From NCBI GenBank assembly GCA_020137815.1, contig CM035359.1, positions 6,790,468-6,854,467 of the forward strand: a stretch of 64,000 nt of DNA, read 5' to 3'. This document shows, in pieces, positions 1-32,906 of the stretch. This stretch comes from Hormiphora californensis. Lineage: Eukaryota > Ctenophora > Tentaculata > Cydippida > Pleurobrachiidae. The first letter of the stretch is position 1, and every line of letters starts with the position of its first letter. A program made the position numbers and the translations under genes. The notes beneath the pieces were generated by a model, which worked only from the letters and a program-made list of their open reading frames with translations, was not told the origin of the DNA and did no database searches.

Positions 1-1
1 A

Positions 2-1240
2 GGTGATGAATCCATATCAAGTGTTCTATGGCATGCGACTCTTCCGAAATGGGGCCAGCTTGCAATAAATTTAAACCAACACTTGCAAACAGATATTATA
101 TATTTTGATTTTCAAAAGGCTTTTGACAGCGTATCACACGATGTCATACTTGAAAAACTTAAAGTCCAGTATAACATAAACGGTAAAATGTTGCAATTTC
201 TTAAAGCGTACTTATCTGGACGTCGACAGAGAGTAGCATTAGATGGTGAATTCTCGGAATGGTCTAATGTTAAGAGTGGAGTCCCTCAAGGATCCATCCT
301 CGGTCCATTCCTTTTTGTTCTATTTATAAATGATATAGTTGAGGCCATTGGGGATGAAGGAGAAACCAATATAAAGCTATATGCAGATGATCTAAAAATC
401 TGGAGGACGATTAAGAATGAAAATGATAGTCTCCAGCCTGATATTGATAGATTGATTGAGTGGAGTGTGAAAAATAAAATGAAGTTCCACCCTAATAAAT
501 GTAAACTTCTTAGATGTACCTTGAAGCATAAGCCTGTTAACCTAAAATATTACTTAGGAAGTAGTGAGATTCAACAATGTACAAATGAAACTGACCTGGG
601 GGTGATCACCAATAGAAAATTATCGCCTCTAGAACACCAAAACATGATAATTTCTAAAACGTCTCAGAGGTTAGGCCTAGTCAAGAGAACTAGTGCTCTG
701 GTTGATTCCCCTCTAAAGAGGAGAACACTTTATGTCAGTCTTGTTAGTTCGTTGTTTGAACACTGCAGCCAGATATGGCGACCAGTTTCAGCCTCTAGTA
801 TTGAAAAGTTCGAAAAGCTCCAAAAACGTGCATTAAAATGGATAAATAATGAAATGGAGCTCAGCTATGATTGGAAAACGTATGTCAGTAAACTTAAACA
901 AAGAAAGATTCTTCCTATTACCGAAAGGTTCCTTTATAATGACTTAAAACTGTTTCATAAGATATTCTACGGATCTTCATCCCTAAAACTTCCAATGTTC
1001 CTTCACAAATACATCCCTGACAGACACGACAGGCGTACAACTAGACAACAGACAAACCGGGACCAAACAGACATCATTTGCACACATAACCCTAATATTG
1101 ACGCTTTTAAACATAGTTATTTTTACCGTATCCATGTGGAATGGAATAACCTTCCGCATGACCTACGAGGCCTAGATTCTCATGATGCCTTTGTGGCCAA
1201 GCTCAAAGATTATCTCTGGAATAACATTCCAAATTCGTAA
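2..1240 (+). CDS. LINE reverse transcriptase, 5' end outside window
   Basis: The frame is open from base 2 to the TAA at 1238-1240, so the element starts before the window. The translation has reverse-transcriptase blocks in order: a DFQKAFDSVSHD block (palm Asp), SGVPQGSILGPFLF, and the catalytic LYADD near 380-391. A C-terminal region of the kind found after the RT in CR1/L2/Jockey-type non-LTR retrotransposons follows (EHCSQIWRP...LQKRALKWI). No endonuclease or ORF1 is visible because that part would lie upstream. The visible frame has no stop, so this copy may be fairly young. It copies its own RNA into DNA at a nicked target. The exact clade is uncertain. Confidence 0.9.
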   Translation, partial: GDESISSVLWHATLPKWGQLAINLNQHLQTDIIYFDFQKAFDSVSHDVILEKLKVQYNINGKMLQFLKAYLSGRRQRVALDGEFSEWSNVKSGVPQGSILGPFLFVLFINDIVEAIGDEGETNIKLYADDLKIWRTIKNENDSLQPDIDRLIEWSVKNKMKFHPNKCKLLRCTLKHKPVNLKYYLGSSEIQQCTNETDLGVITNRKLSPLEHQNMIISKTSQRLGLVKRTSALVDSPLKRRTLYVSLVSSLFEHCSQIWRPVSASSIEKFEKLQKRALKWINNEMELSYDWKTYVSKLKQRKILPITERFLYNDLKLFHKIFYGSSSLKLPMFLHKYIPDRHDRRTTRQQTNRDQTDIICTHNPNIDAFKHSYFYRIHVEWNNLPHDLRGLDSHDAFVAKLKDYLWNNIPNS

Positions 1241-1588
1241 ATTCGCGGCTGTGCTATTGACTTACTCACCTACTTTCTAAACTTTAGATCAATCTCTCCT
1301 ATCTCATGGACTTCAAATTATTTATTTCTTTGGTGTGGTGTTGAAGAGTTGAAACTATACAACAAGCAATCGCACAGTCGCGAATCTAATCACATAATTG
1401 ATTACAAGACATTTACAAACAAGAATTTTGGGGGGTTGGCTAGGGAGGGGGAAATAATCAATATATTATCTATTATAGTAGCCATATTAGATTTTGTTTA
1501 TTCTATTAAAAATATACTGTATTAGTCTGTTTGTCCGTAGTGTGTGAGAACTGTCTGTGTGTGAATTTTTAGAGTATTTTGAGGTGTA
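1241..1588. other. LINE 3' flank, no gene seen
   Basis: AT-rich sequence after the reverse-transcriptase stop, probably the LINE 3' UTR in part. I see no poly(A) or short-unit tail that fixes the end of the element. Confidence 0.4.
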
Positions 1589-2481
<893 letters not shown>

Positions 2482-2551
2482 AAGCGCTCCGTCGATATTG
2501 ACACTCCGTCAATAGGAGCCAACCGGGATATTGTCTTTATAAATACTAGTA

Positions 2552-2624
2552 AACCCGTTCGCCCTACGGGCGAATTTCGGGGAAATGGTATTGGTAGCTG
2601 GAATAGGGAACACTGACATCATCA
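2552..2624 (+). mobile_element. Left inverted end of a transposon
   Basis: About 70 bp whose reverse complement recurs at 7462-7532: AACCCGTTCGCCCTACGGG, then CGAATTTCGGGGAAATGGTA, then a match through a GACATCA block with a 3-bp indel. Inside it is the small palindrome TTCGCCCTACGGGCGAA. Both ends are flanked by TACTAGTA (2544-2551 and 7533-7540). That 8-mer is itself palindromic, so it may be a target duplication or part of the ends. Confidence 0.7.
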
Positions 2625-4356
2625 GTCTAACTAATGACATGCACTATCCCATCTTAAGTAACGGTACCTTAGAAGGAGCTCAGGCGGGATCGCTGCGAGT
2701 TTCTGGTTTCAGAACGTCAAATGATGATCCGGCGATCAAAGTTATAAAAGAACTTACTATTTCGTCTGCTTGCAGTATTCATCTGCCTTAATCTCTGAGA
2801 TTGATCATCGGTTCTGTTTAACCTCTAACGTCTTGTTCGTTCTCTCTGCACTTCTTTTGGTGATGCTGCATTTGAACCCCTCAGTGTATGGAAAAGTAGA
2901 GAATAGCGGTGAGATCTTGCGTGAATAACTCCAATTGTCGCTGTCGTATATCAAGAGTTGTTGAAGAGAGCATATAATTAGCTGGAACAGTGAAACAGAC
3001 TAAAGCAAGATCAAATGCACGTGCACGTGCAGTATAACAGTAGCAACCATGCCATTGGCAACGGCTCCGACTCCTGGCCCCACTCCAATAGTACTCCACA
3101 GTTCACCTCTAGGCTCTAAACCTGCACGTGCTAAATGCCATATAAGGTAAAAAACGTTACACTGGATTTCCCTATTTGCTTTAATAATAGTATGATATCG
3201 ATTTTTATCCTTTTCCAAATCAAATCAAATCAATCACGTTTACTAAAAACTGCTGATATATCTTGCCCTGTCACGTGATAACTGGCACTCTAATTGACTT
3301 CATGAACTAACTGGTTGGGCATCATGCCAAAATTCTTACTTACTGGTCAGTGACGCACTATACCCACCCACTAAAAATTTACCAGTTAGAGGTCCTGCAT
3401 CCTTACTGCTGGTTGCGTATATAAAACGTGATCTTGCAACGCCAGACAGGTCAAACCAATATTATACCTGTGATTGCTAATATTATTTTACTTTATGTTT
3501 CTGTTACTCTGATTAGACCATATCCGGTATAACTAAAATATAGTTTATAGATATCAAGCGCTTGACAACTAATGAATTCTCATAAAATGGGAGGTGCACG
3601 CACAAAAGAAAGTTAGAGCTTGGCGACTTTAATTTATGCGGTTTGCGATACTTTACTTCTCCCCGGTTACAACACAGAGATCATGTAAAGTGTATACTTC
3701 TCGGGAAATAGTGGAGCTCGAGAGAAAACTAGAACAATTTTTAAAAACTAAAGCTGGAGATCGGAAAAAATTGCAACCCCTACCCCTACCCCTACCCCTA
3801 CCCCTGAACGTCCTTTTTGAATCTCCCCTAAGTCGATTTTCGACTGAATAGATTAGATATAAATTATATAATACGAGAAGTACAAACATTTGGTAATCTT
3901 GAACAAATTATAATTATCTTTATCAAATTCAATAAGTAACGATAATAAATCTGAATTACACTCAGAAATTCACTCAAGTCATAATATGTATCAATATCAC
4001 CATTAAAAACTCAATAGATTCCTTCAAGATTTTCTAATATAAGTCGAAGATACCAAATCGCTTTTTGAAAGCTTGAATCCTTATAAATTGCTCGACCAAA
4101 TCGGTGTAGTTCTGCATTTTTGTTTTAAAGATACCAAATATATATTTCTCACTGATCCCCTGTCTCGAACCTCTGGCTCTAGGGGAACCAGGGCCCTCTA
4201 CCCACTCACAAATTGTAAAAAGGATTGTTAGAACTTCTAATAGTAGTATAACATAACAAAATATCCCACTCATTCAGCAACCTCAAGCAGTACAGTCTTA
4301 AGCATATCTATCTCAGTGTCATATCTGAATCCCCACTTCCTGTTACATAATATATA
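2625..4356. other. No gene recognised
   Basis: Mixed-composition DNA without a supported coding exon. It holds five copies of CCCCTA at about 3776-3803 and several CACGTGCA motifs around 3015-3030 and 3121-3130. Confidence 0.4.
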
Positions 4357-4438
4357 CAGTCGGACCCCGATTAATCGGGCCCCGATATACCGGGTAAAAC
4401 GCTTTCCCCGAGGATCCCGGTAAATCGGGGTCCGACTG
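4357..4438. mobile_element. Short pogo/Tigger-type MITE
   Basis: An 82-bp near-palindrome with ends CAGTCGGACCCCGATT and AATCGGGGTCCGACTG and internal CCCGATATACCGGG/CCCGGTAAATCGGG blocks. The same ends bound the larger element at 58248-59688. The left flank is TA, as expected for pogo-type insertion. The right flank reads TT, so the duplication is degraded. It lies just downstream of the TMEM45-like stop codon. Confidence 0.75.
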
Positions 4439-4448
4439 TTATACACAT

Positions 4449-24754
<20,306 letters not shown>

Positions 24755-24789
24755 AGCTATAGTTAAAATGTTTTGTTTTAATATTCTCA

Positions 24790-25166
24790 TTAATTAACAT
24801 TTCCAAAGTTGGATTCTTCAGGAACACTCCAAACCATGAAACTGATCCATGAAGTTGGGCTAAGGTTTTGAGAGTCCGATATGATTTGATGAATAGCTTT
24901 TACCGTATCAGCATCTATAACTCCACGTTCTTCTACAGCTATATTGATAAACTCAATTAATAGTGAACTACTACTACATATCTTTCTCAACTATTCCTCT
25001 GAAAGCTGTTTACTGCAAATTCAGGATAACTCACAAATGCACACTCTTTGATTAATTGGAGCAGCTTTAAATGGGTCTTCTCGAGTGGGGTAGGAAAATT
25101 AGATTCAAGCTTTTTCTTAATCTTATCTCGGCTGCAGCTTATCTCCCAGAATGATTTACGATTGCG
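24790..25166 (-). pseudogene. Unrecognised broken reading frame
   Basis: On the minus strand two open stretches join by a one-base shift near 24990. The first reads RKSFWEISCSRDKIKKKLES and on to SYPEFAVNSFQRN. The second reads SSLLIEFINIAVEERG, then DADTVKAIHQIISDSQNLSP and MVWSVPEESNFGNVN, ending in TAA. Composition looks like a real helical protein. It lies just upstream of the TMEM45-like start on the same strand. It may be a decayed gene or transposon fragment, or a live frame broken by a sequencing error. Confidence 0.35.
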
Positions 25167-26660
25167 TTAGAAAACTTGATTTCTTTCAAACAATTAATAA
25201 ACATGTCAGCAGGATGCAGCTGATCTTGCTTGTTCCGCTCTTACGAAACGTGCAAGAAAGGCCCAGCGCCTCATAGAATTGAGTCTTGCGTGATGTGTGT
25301 GCAAATGTCCTATAATAGTGCAACCAAAGCTCCTCGCAGACGTCGGGGTATAATTTATATACCGTGATAACTTATCTAATATCTATAGCATAGATAGTTT
25401 TTTAAGTTCTGTCCACGTAATCCACTGTTATATATCATATGATATATTATCCCTATTATAATACATGCGTGCATGTTGAGCCGTCTCTCTATATGGAGAG
25501 TTAGACCGTTTTGCCACAACACGTGTGAAGATAGCAAGTGACAAGTGTGCAAAGGAGCGAGGAGAGGGAATCAACACAATTAAACACCCCTAACACATGC
25601 CCTGTCTTTCTACAACTACAATTTTATACTTTTTTGTAGACAACATATCTTGTAGACAACATATCTTGTAGATATTTGATTCTATAATCTATGTAACATA
25701 TCTGCATCTAAATAATAGTGTGACTGACTCTTTTGGCGTCATGGCACTAATCTGTTATTATCAGAAATGTATGAAATCAGTGAGAGATAGATAGAGAGAG
25801 AGAGAGATAGATAGAGAGCTCTCTGTTAGGGTGGATCCTAAGATACAACATATGGTGACTGATTTCGTAGAAACGGTTTGAAACAGCAGCTGCCCGTCAC
25901 TCTAACTTTGAAGTTCAGATTAGTTAGTGCGATGCATTTTGACACCTCGATCGACAAATTTGTTGCTCCACTTCGCCTCTCTATCGCCCAATCTTTTTGA
26001 CAATTCTGTTACCAATATGCCGGCTCCACACCGGGCCGAACGCTTGAACACAGCCTGTATTATAATTAGAGCAAGGCTTCAAAATTACAGATCATAAGGT
26101 GGTCTATCAACTTTCTGATCGGTCGACTCTCTCTCTCACCGCATGTAAAGATGGGTTATAACATAATAACATGGGTTAGAACGTTGCCTAGCTTGACCCT
26201 CTTTTCGCGAAGGAAGGGTTAGAACATAACAATTAGAACGTATAACAAGGTCAGGCAGTTTGTTCTAGCACCGTTTACAGTGACGGTTCGGTAAACGAGA
26301 AAACACATGATACATATATCAACTGTTATCGGATTTTTTCAAACATCATAGACAGGGAAAGAGGGAGAGAGAGATAAAAATAACCGGAGAGAACGAAAGA
26401 GAGGAAGATTGAAAGAGTGAAAGATGGATCGAGGATCCTGCTGCTGTGAGAGACAGCTGCAAGTCTACAATTACAAGAGAGCAACCAACAAACAACAGGA
26501 TGGTGCGAGAGTGTTCTACCATATAATACTACCAGCTACCGAGGGGGGCACGCCAGGTGCGTGATCTTTTGATAGTGGTGTGACTTTGTAGCTGAGGTAT
26601 GTAACAACTGTTACAAAGGCTACTCACGATTGCACTAGAAATCGTCGAAATCATCAAAAA
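25167..26660. other. No gene recognised
   Basis: Contains a short GA/GATA microsatellite at about 25784-25816 and scattered GGGTTAGAACATAA motifs (26165-26250) also seen near 7588. No supported exon. Confidence 0.4.
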
Positions 26661-26669
26661 GAATCTTTT

Positions 26670-27232
26670 GGCAATTTTGCATTTGCGGGCATCGCACTAT
26701 AGACGCAGTACCCACGTACTATAGACGCATTATAAACGCATTATAAACGCATTATAGACGCATTATAGACACACGCAATATAGACGCAATTTCGTAAGCA
26801 GCACTATAGACGCAATGTAGACGCATTATAACAGCAACATAAACGCATTTTTATAGACGCGACGCAGTATAGCCGCATTATAGGCGCACTACCCACCCCA
26901 AAATCACCTTATAGACGCACTATAGACGCATTATAGACTGACTATAGCAGCACCATAAACGCTACATAGACCCATATAGACGCATGATAGAAGCATTATA
27001 AACGCAAATCGCTTTTTATAGACGCCGCGTCTATAAAAAACGTGCTTTTTTAAGAAGCACTATAGACGTACTCAGACGCACGCTGCGATATTTGAGGCGC
27101 AGTTGGGCGAACTATAAACGCATCTTTGTCGCATATAAAAGGAAGCAGTATAGACGCATTATAGACGCATTATAGCCGCATGTGAGCGAAATCGATAAAG
27201 ACGCAATATAGACGCAAAATAAGAAGGAGATC

Positions 27233-27271
<39 letters not shown>

Positions 27272-28299
27272 GGAGGGAGGGAGGGAGGGAGGGAGGGAGG
27301 GAGGGAGGGAGGGAGAGGGAAGGAGAGGGAAAGAGGGAGAGAGGGAGAGAGGGAGGGATACAGAACCAGATCAGATAGAGACAGATGGAGAGATGGAGGG
27401 AGGGAGGGAGGGAGAGGGAAGGAGAGGCCGGAAAGAGGGAGAGAGGGAGGGATACAGAGATGCAGATGCACAAAGATCTGAGACAGACGGAGAGATTAAG
27501 ATGGAGATCAGAGATTAAGATGGAGAGAGATTAAGATGGAGAGAGAGGGAGATAGTCCGTCCATCTCTGTCTTTTTCTGTCTCACTCCGTCCCTATCTCA
27601 CTCTCTCTCCATCTTACTCTCTATCTCCATCTTAAACTCTGTCCGTCTGTCTCAGGTCTTTAAGTTTATCCATCTGTCTCTGTCCCTGTATCCCTCCCTC
27701 CCCCTTTCCATCTCCTTCGCTCTCCTCCCTCGCTCTCCCTCTCCTTCTTATTTGCGTCTATATTACGTCTTTATCGATTTCGCACACATGCGGCTATACT
27801 GCGTCTATAATGCGTCTATACTGCTTCCTTTTATATGCAACAAAGATGCGTTTATAAAACGCCCAACTGCGCCTCAAATATCGCATTGTAGCCTGGAGTA
27901 CGTCTATAGTGCTTCTTAAAAAAGCACGTTTTTTATAGACGCGGCGTCTATAAAAAGTGATTTGCGTCTATAATGCTTCTATCATGCGTCTATATGGGTC
28001 TATGTAGCGTTTATGGTGCTGCTATAGTCAGTCTATAATGCGTCTATAGTGCGTCTATAAGGTGATTTTGGGGTGGGTAGTGCGCCTATAATGCGGCTAT
28101 ACTGCGTCGCGTCTATAAAAATGCGTTTATATTGCTGTTATAATGCGTCTATATTGCGTCTATAGTGCTGCTTACGAAATTGCGTCTATATTGCGTGTGT
28201 CTATAATGCGTCTATAATGCGTTTATAATGCGTTTATAATGCGTCTATAGTACGTGGGTACTGCGTCTAAAGTGCGATGCCCGCAAATGCAAAATTGCC
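26670..28299. mobile_element. Mutator-like foldback element, 9-bp TSD
   Basis: Ends GGCAATTTTGCATTTGCGGG and its inverse CCCGCAAATGCAAAATTGCC. Perfect 9-bp direct repeats GAATCTTTT flank it (26661-26669 and 28300-28308). Arms of about 560 bp are made of irregular TATAGACGCAT tandem units, inverted between arms. The centre is GA/GGGA microsatellite with CT counterparts. Long inverted repeats plus a 9-bp duplication fit a non-autonomous MULE. No transposase is present. Confidence 0.88.
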
Positions 28300-28471
28300 G
28301 AATCTTTTGAGATAGCACTATATATGATACTTTATAATCTCAATGATGGATTGTTAGAGGCTATTTTCGGGAATACAACACGGAGAAGGTAATAAGTTAA
28401 CGGTACAAGTAATCATTAACAAACAAGCTACAAGAGAGCTGTACACAATAACGTGGCTTATAACGGAATAC

Positions 28472-28474
<3 letters not shown>

Positions 28475-28544
<70 letters not shown>

Positions 28545-28557
28545 AGAGAGAGAGATT
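28475..28557. repeat. (GA)n microsatellite
   Basis: About 80 bp of GA dinucleotides with small interruptions. Confidence 0.95.
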
Positions 28558-28775
28558 AAGTGTTGCGGCAAAAGCATCATGTATACACAATAATAGACGC
28601 AGATACCACAGATCTAGAACTTTCCTGAAAAGATATACACAATACACCTGGTACACGTGTACGTGCCCACTGCCCAGTAACAGCCCAACACGTTAAGTAA
28701 GTTTTTACACGGACCTAAAATGGGGTTTATACTTGGTAACTTGGTGCCCACTGCTCTCTGTGCAAGATCCAAAAA

Positions 28776-28945
28776 GAGCGGTGTGGGGTGGGGTGGGGTG
28801 GGATGGTGTCGGGTGGGGTGGGTTGGAGTGGGGTGCCGGAGTGGGGTGGGGTGGTTGGGTTGGGTTTGGGGTGGGTAGGGCAGGGTGGGTTTGGGGTGGG
28901 GACTGGGGTGGGGTGGGGTTGGGTGGGGTGCGTGGGGTGGGTTTA
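28776..28945 (+). repeat. G-rich GGGGT minisatellite
   Basis: About 170 bp of GGGGTGGGGTGGG-type repeats with many closely spaced runs of three or four G on the plus strand, suitable for G-quadruplex formation. Confidence 0.95.
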
Positions 28946-30795
28946 TTTGGTAGACGAAAGAAAGAATAATAAGCTAAATTAAAGATCTCCTTATTTAGCT
29001 TATTTTTCTTTAATTCCCTCTCTTTCATCCCATGCAACTAGCTCCGTCTGAAAGCCTCAATCAGTGAGTACCATATGTGTTACTGGTTCTTCGATACCAC
29101 TGTTCAATTCACTGTGCCGAAATCATCACTACAGGTATATAATGTAGGGAGAGTGAGAGAGAAATGGAGGGTGGGGATGATTGACAAATCACGCCCTCTC
29201 TCCCTGCTCTCCCATGGTTGGGCTCTAGTCTTATTTCATTGTAATGAATGTTTTCAATAGTTTCAATCCGCGTCCTCCCGATGATTTCAAAATTATATTA
29301 AACACCCCAAGAAATTAATTCATTCGGCTGGTTTTTTACATTTCTTCTTTTTTATTTTCTGCAGGTGCAAATTTGCCTAAAAAACGTCAAACCCATCCCC
29401 TATGTTTATAGGGTCAGGAAACTAGGTCAGAAAACTCAACTCACCACGTTTCTTGAGTTCTGCAGTTCATCACTACTCTTTTTTGACTCGCACTACAGCT
29501 CTTATAGTCCGCTGGCATGTAATGCTTGAATCCACGCTAGGATATGACATCATTGATAATAGCTCTGCGTGTTTGTTTGTGAAATGTGAATACTGCGTGA
29601 TCTTGTCCGCACCGAACACGCTTATTAGACGCCCCATGAGCAGGTCCTCAGATCCGGAGCAAGATGCCACTCCGCGATGATACAGTGCCTGGCAAATCAT
29701 ATATGTTACAGCTGCATCATGACTGGCTTCTAATTAGCTGATGTACATGCTAATACAGGCTGCTTGGTTTGATTCATCAACTCCACTCTATCTCCCTCAA
29801 AGGAGCGACACACTTTGAGCTGGATCAGATTGTGTGCGAAATGTTCATAACAAATTGGGTCGTGATCAGGTACATATAATGTATTATTTCCCTTCCTCAG
29901 CTCCCGCGATCCCTTTTCTACTAATTTACTGTATTTTTCATGGGAATATTTGTTGTTGTGTTTGAAAAGTGTACCGAGAAGTGCACAGGGATTGTTGATT
30001 GAGAAGGAATAAAAATAAGTTAATATTATGGGTTTTATTTCTTCACGTCAGAGTCAGATCGTTAAATTAAGAGTTGATTTGTTGTTGAAAGCTATGTCTT
30101 ATAAAGTAGTTCACTTGTTCGAAAAGAGCTCAATTAGAATACGAATGTCATGCATCACAAAATTCCTCTTTTGTACATTTCAGACTCTCTCGTTGGCTGT
30201 GTGACGGGTTGCCGACTCGAGGTATACACCCTTTAAGAGTTATACTCTCTAAGTCTGTGTTTTTATATTGATTAGAAATTTTAGGGCCGTTCTTTGGGTT
30301 TGATGATGTTTCGTGTCGTGCATTAGCGATCGATCAGCCATATAAATGGCTATAAATTGGTAACATGATAACCAAGGACACGAATACATGAATAGCTTAA
30401 CTCTAATGAACTATACTATAATACCACTATTATATATGGAGTCCAATATCGTATCTTATAAGCTCAAATTATGGACTAAAACATGTATGCTTAGATCGCA
30501 CAGCTAATCAAATTAAATTGGGGATGAAATGTAGTGGAAGCACTATATATGTTACACTACCAGACCTTTTCATTGGTGCAGTGATCAGGTATGCAGCATT
30601 TTAGATTAGATTACTACAGTATTCTAATCGAAAATACTGCATTTCTGGTATACGCGTTGAACTAGCACTACCAGACCTTTTTTATTTCCAATACAGGGAG
30701 ATGTCTAATCTAGCTTATAGAGTAGTAGATTAAATATCGATCCCTGCGCTGATAATGTCGATTGAGTCACGTTCTGGTAACCCCCGGCCCACGTC

Positions 30796-30873
30796 TTGGT
30801 TACGAAGTCACCCCTGTTATTATATTGCATGAGCTATTATATAACTGAGGGCCAGGGGTAATTTCATTACCAA
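30796..30873. mobile_element. 78-bp TTGG-family MITE
   Basis: Ends TTGGTTACGAAGTCACCCCT and AGGGGTAATTTCATTACCAA. CGGCCCAC occurs on both sides, displaced by three bases on the left, so the target duplication is slightly disturbed. Confidence 0.75.
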
Positions 30874-31654
30874 CGGCCCACCCTGGACGTTATAGAAAAG
30901 TTAGTTTGATCACGTTCTCGTTACCGAATAGATGTCGAGTTTTAAAAATGGCACTAGTACGTGCAATTTATCATCCGTACGAGACCTGGTAACTTAATGA
31001 ATGCTAAGTTGTATCAGTTCATTTTAGATATTGGAAATTCTTGGAAATTCTTGGATCTGTGCTACTACTACTTATACTGCACGTTCATTTCACTAGACAG
31101 TACACGTGCAGCAGAGTGCAGCAGCCTGTTATACTAGGTACCAGAACGAAAATCGATGAAAATTGAGGCGCTCTACTGTACTCCATATTTGGAGTTTGAC
31201 CAGCATATTTAACTTTGTAATTTTGTTTGTAGAGTATATTGCTATAGCTGTACTACATACCATGCATACTACTATAATATTATACCGACACTATCTGACC
31301 TTGTTTTGCTCAAACTCGCGCGAATAACAGTCTAACTTGGCAACTCTGACCTGCGAAAAATATTATTCGTAAACACCATAATCATTTACTTTTTTGTTTG
31401 CAAACTGGAATTTCCAATATTAAAAAAATAAAGTTTCCAGTGGAAACTTCATTTTTTCAATATTTTTTAATTTAATCCCCGTCGTCTCATGCAGCTTTCA
31501 GGCCCCGGGAAATAACGAGAGTGGTCACGCATCACGTGCTGATGCCTGATAGTCGCCGTCTGCTGGTTCCTTGACAACCCTTAAAATGTTGCATATTTCT
31601 AATGCCCAGTATATTTTCTCAACTCTATCATGCCATATTGCCATAACCCCGCCA
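30874..31654. other. No gene recognised
   Basis: AT-rich. A short inverted repeat AAGTTTCCAGTGGAAACTT lies near 31430-31450. No supported exon. Confidence 0.4.
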
Positions 31655-32906
31655 TATAGACTCCGCCGGCTCAAATAGACGCACGGCGCGCTCAAACAAT
31701 TTGCACTGGTCTATTGGGCCGTGCACTGCCGTGAGTTTGTGTCTCGATAGACGCACGCCCTCTGACAGATTTGTGTAAAGATCACAAAGAATCACTGGAA
31801 ACACGATAAAATGACTTGGTAACTCAAGAGGGAGTGTGTGTACAACCTACAACGCTCTCTGTCTAGATTTGGCGCCCGCCAGTCTGTTGCAACTGTTGCT
31901 CATGACCCACAATTAACTGTAATCTCTCTCTGCATTCCACGCTTTGAAACTGTTACAACGATTGTTACGAGTGTGTAGGAATGTAGAGAGGCACTCTGTA
32001 GCTTCATTTCTAACTGTTTGACCCGTTTTGTGTGAGCTCTCTCTGTGTCAACCACCTAATTTGTGCTTGTTTTGCTTCTAGGTGCCCGCCAGCGGGGTCT
32101 ATAGAACACAACTCCCTCCCTTACGTGCAGATATACCTGTAAACCCCTCGCTGACGCTCGGGATTTACAGGGCTGTAACGCACGGGTCCCTTCGGGACCC
32201 GTGCATTACAGCTCAATAGACGCACTGCTCTGCAGTGCGTCTATTGAATAGATGCCCGCGCGGGAGGGAGTTATGTACTATATAGACTCCGCCGGCTCAA
32301 ATAGACGCACGGCGCGCTCAAACAATTTGCACTGGTCTATTGGGCCGTGCACTGCCGTGAGTTTGTGTCTCGATAGACGCACGCCCTCTGACAGATTTGT
32401 GTAAAGATCACAAAGAATCACTGGAAACACGATAAAATGACTTGGTAACTCAAGAGGGAGTGTGTGTACAACCTACAACGCTCTCTGTCTAGATTTGGCG
32501 CCCGCCAGTCTGTTGCAACTGTTGCTCATGACCCACAATTAACTGTAATCTCTCTCTGCATTCCACGCTTTGAAACTGTTACAACGATTGTTACGAGTGT
32601 GTAGGAATGTAGAGAGGCACTCTGTAGCTTCATTTCTAACTGTTTGACCCGTTTTGTGTGAGCTCTCTCTGTGTCAACCACCTAATTTGTGCTTGTTTTG
32701 CTTCTAGGTGCCCGCCAGCGGGGTCTATAGAACACAACTCCCTCCCTTACGTGCAGATATACCTGTAAACCCCTCGCTGACGCTCGGGATTTACAGGGCT
32801 GTAACGCACGGGTCCCTTCGGGACCCGTGCATTACAGCTCAATAGACGCACTGCTCTGCAGTGCGTCTATTGAATAGATGCCCGCGCGGGAGGGAGTTAT
32901 GTACTA
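31655..32906 (+). repeat. 626-bp perfect tandem duplication
   Basis: Copies 31655-32280 and 32281-32906 appear identical base for base on reading. Each unit ends in stacked hairpins: CTGTAAACCCCTCGCTGACG with its partner, CACGGGTCCCTTCGGGACCC, and GACGCACTGCTCTGCAGTGC. These are framed by inverted AACTCCCTCCC/GGGAGGGAGTT. TAGACGCAC motifs recall the Mutator-like element at 26670. No coding frame is evident. Confidence 0.9.

Larger units (their letters stand above)
28300..30795. other. No gene recognised; low-complexity DNA
   Basis: Includes a GA array (28475-28557) and a G-rich array (28776-28945), annotated separately. I found no exon with splice-consistent coding potential. Confidence 0.4.

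Noticed and set aside
3776-3803. CCCCTA repeats as telomere sequence
   Set aside because: The animal telomere unit is CCCTAA; five copies of a different hexamer is an ordinary short repeat.
28705-29037. Pro-rich protein on the minus strand
   Set aside because: It is the complement of the G-rich minisatellite, with no conserved flanks.
31655-32906. Long terminal repeats of a retrovirus-like element
   Set aside because: The two copies are directly adjacent with nothing between them, and no primer-binding site, polypurine tract or gag/pol frame is present.
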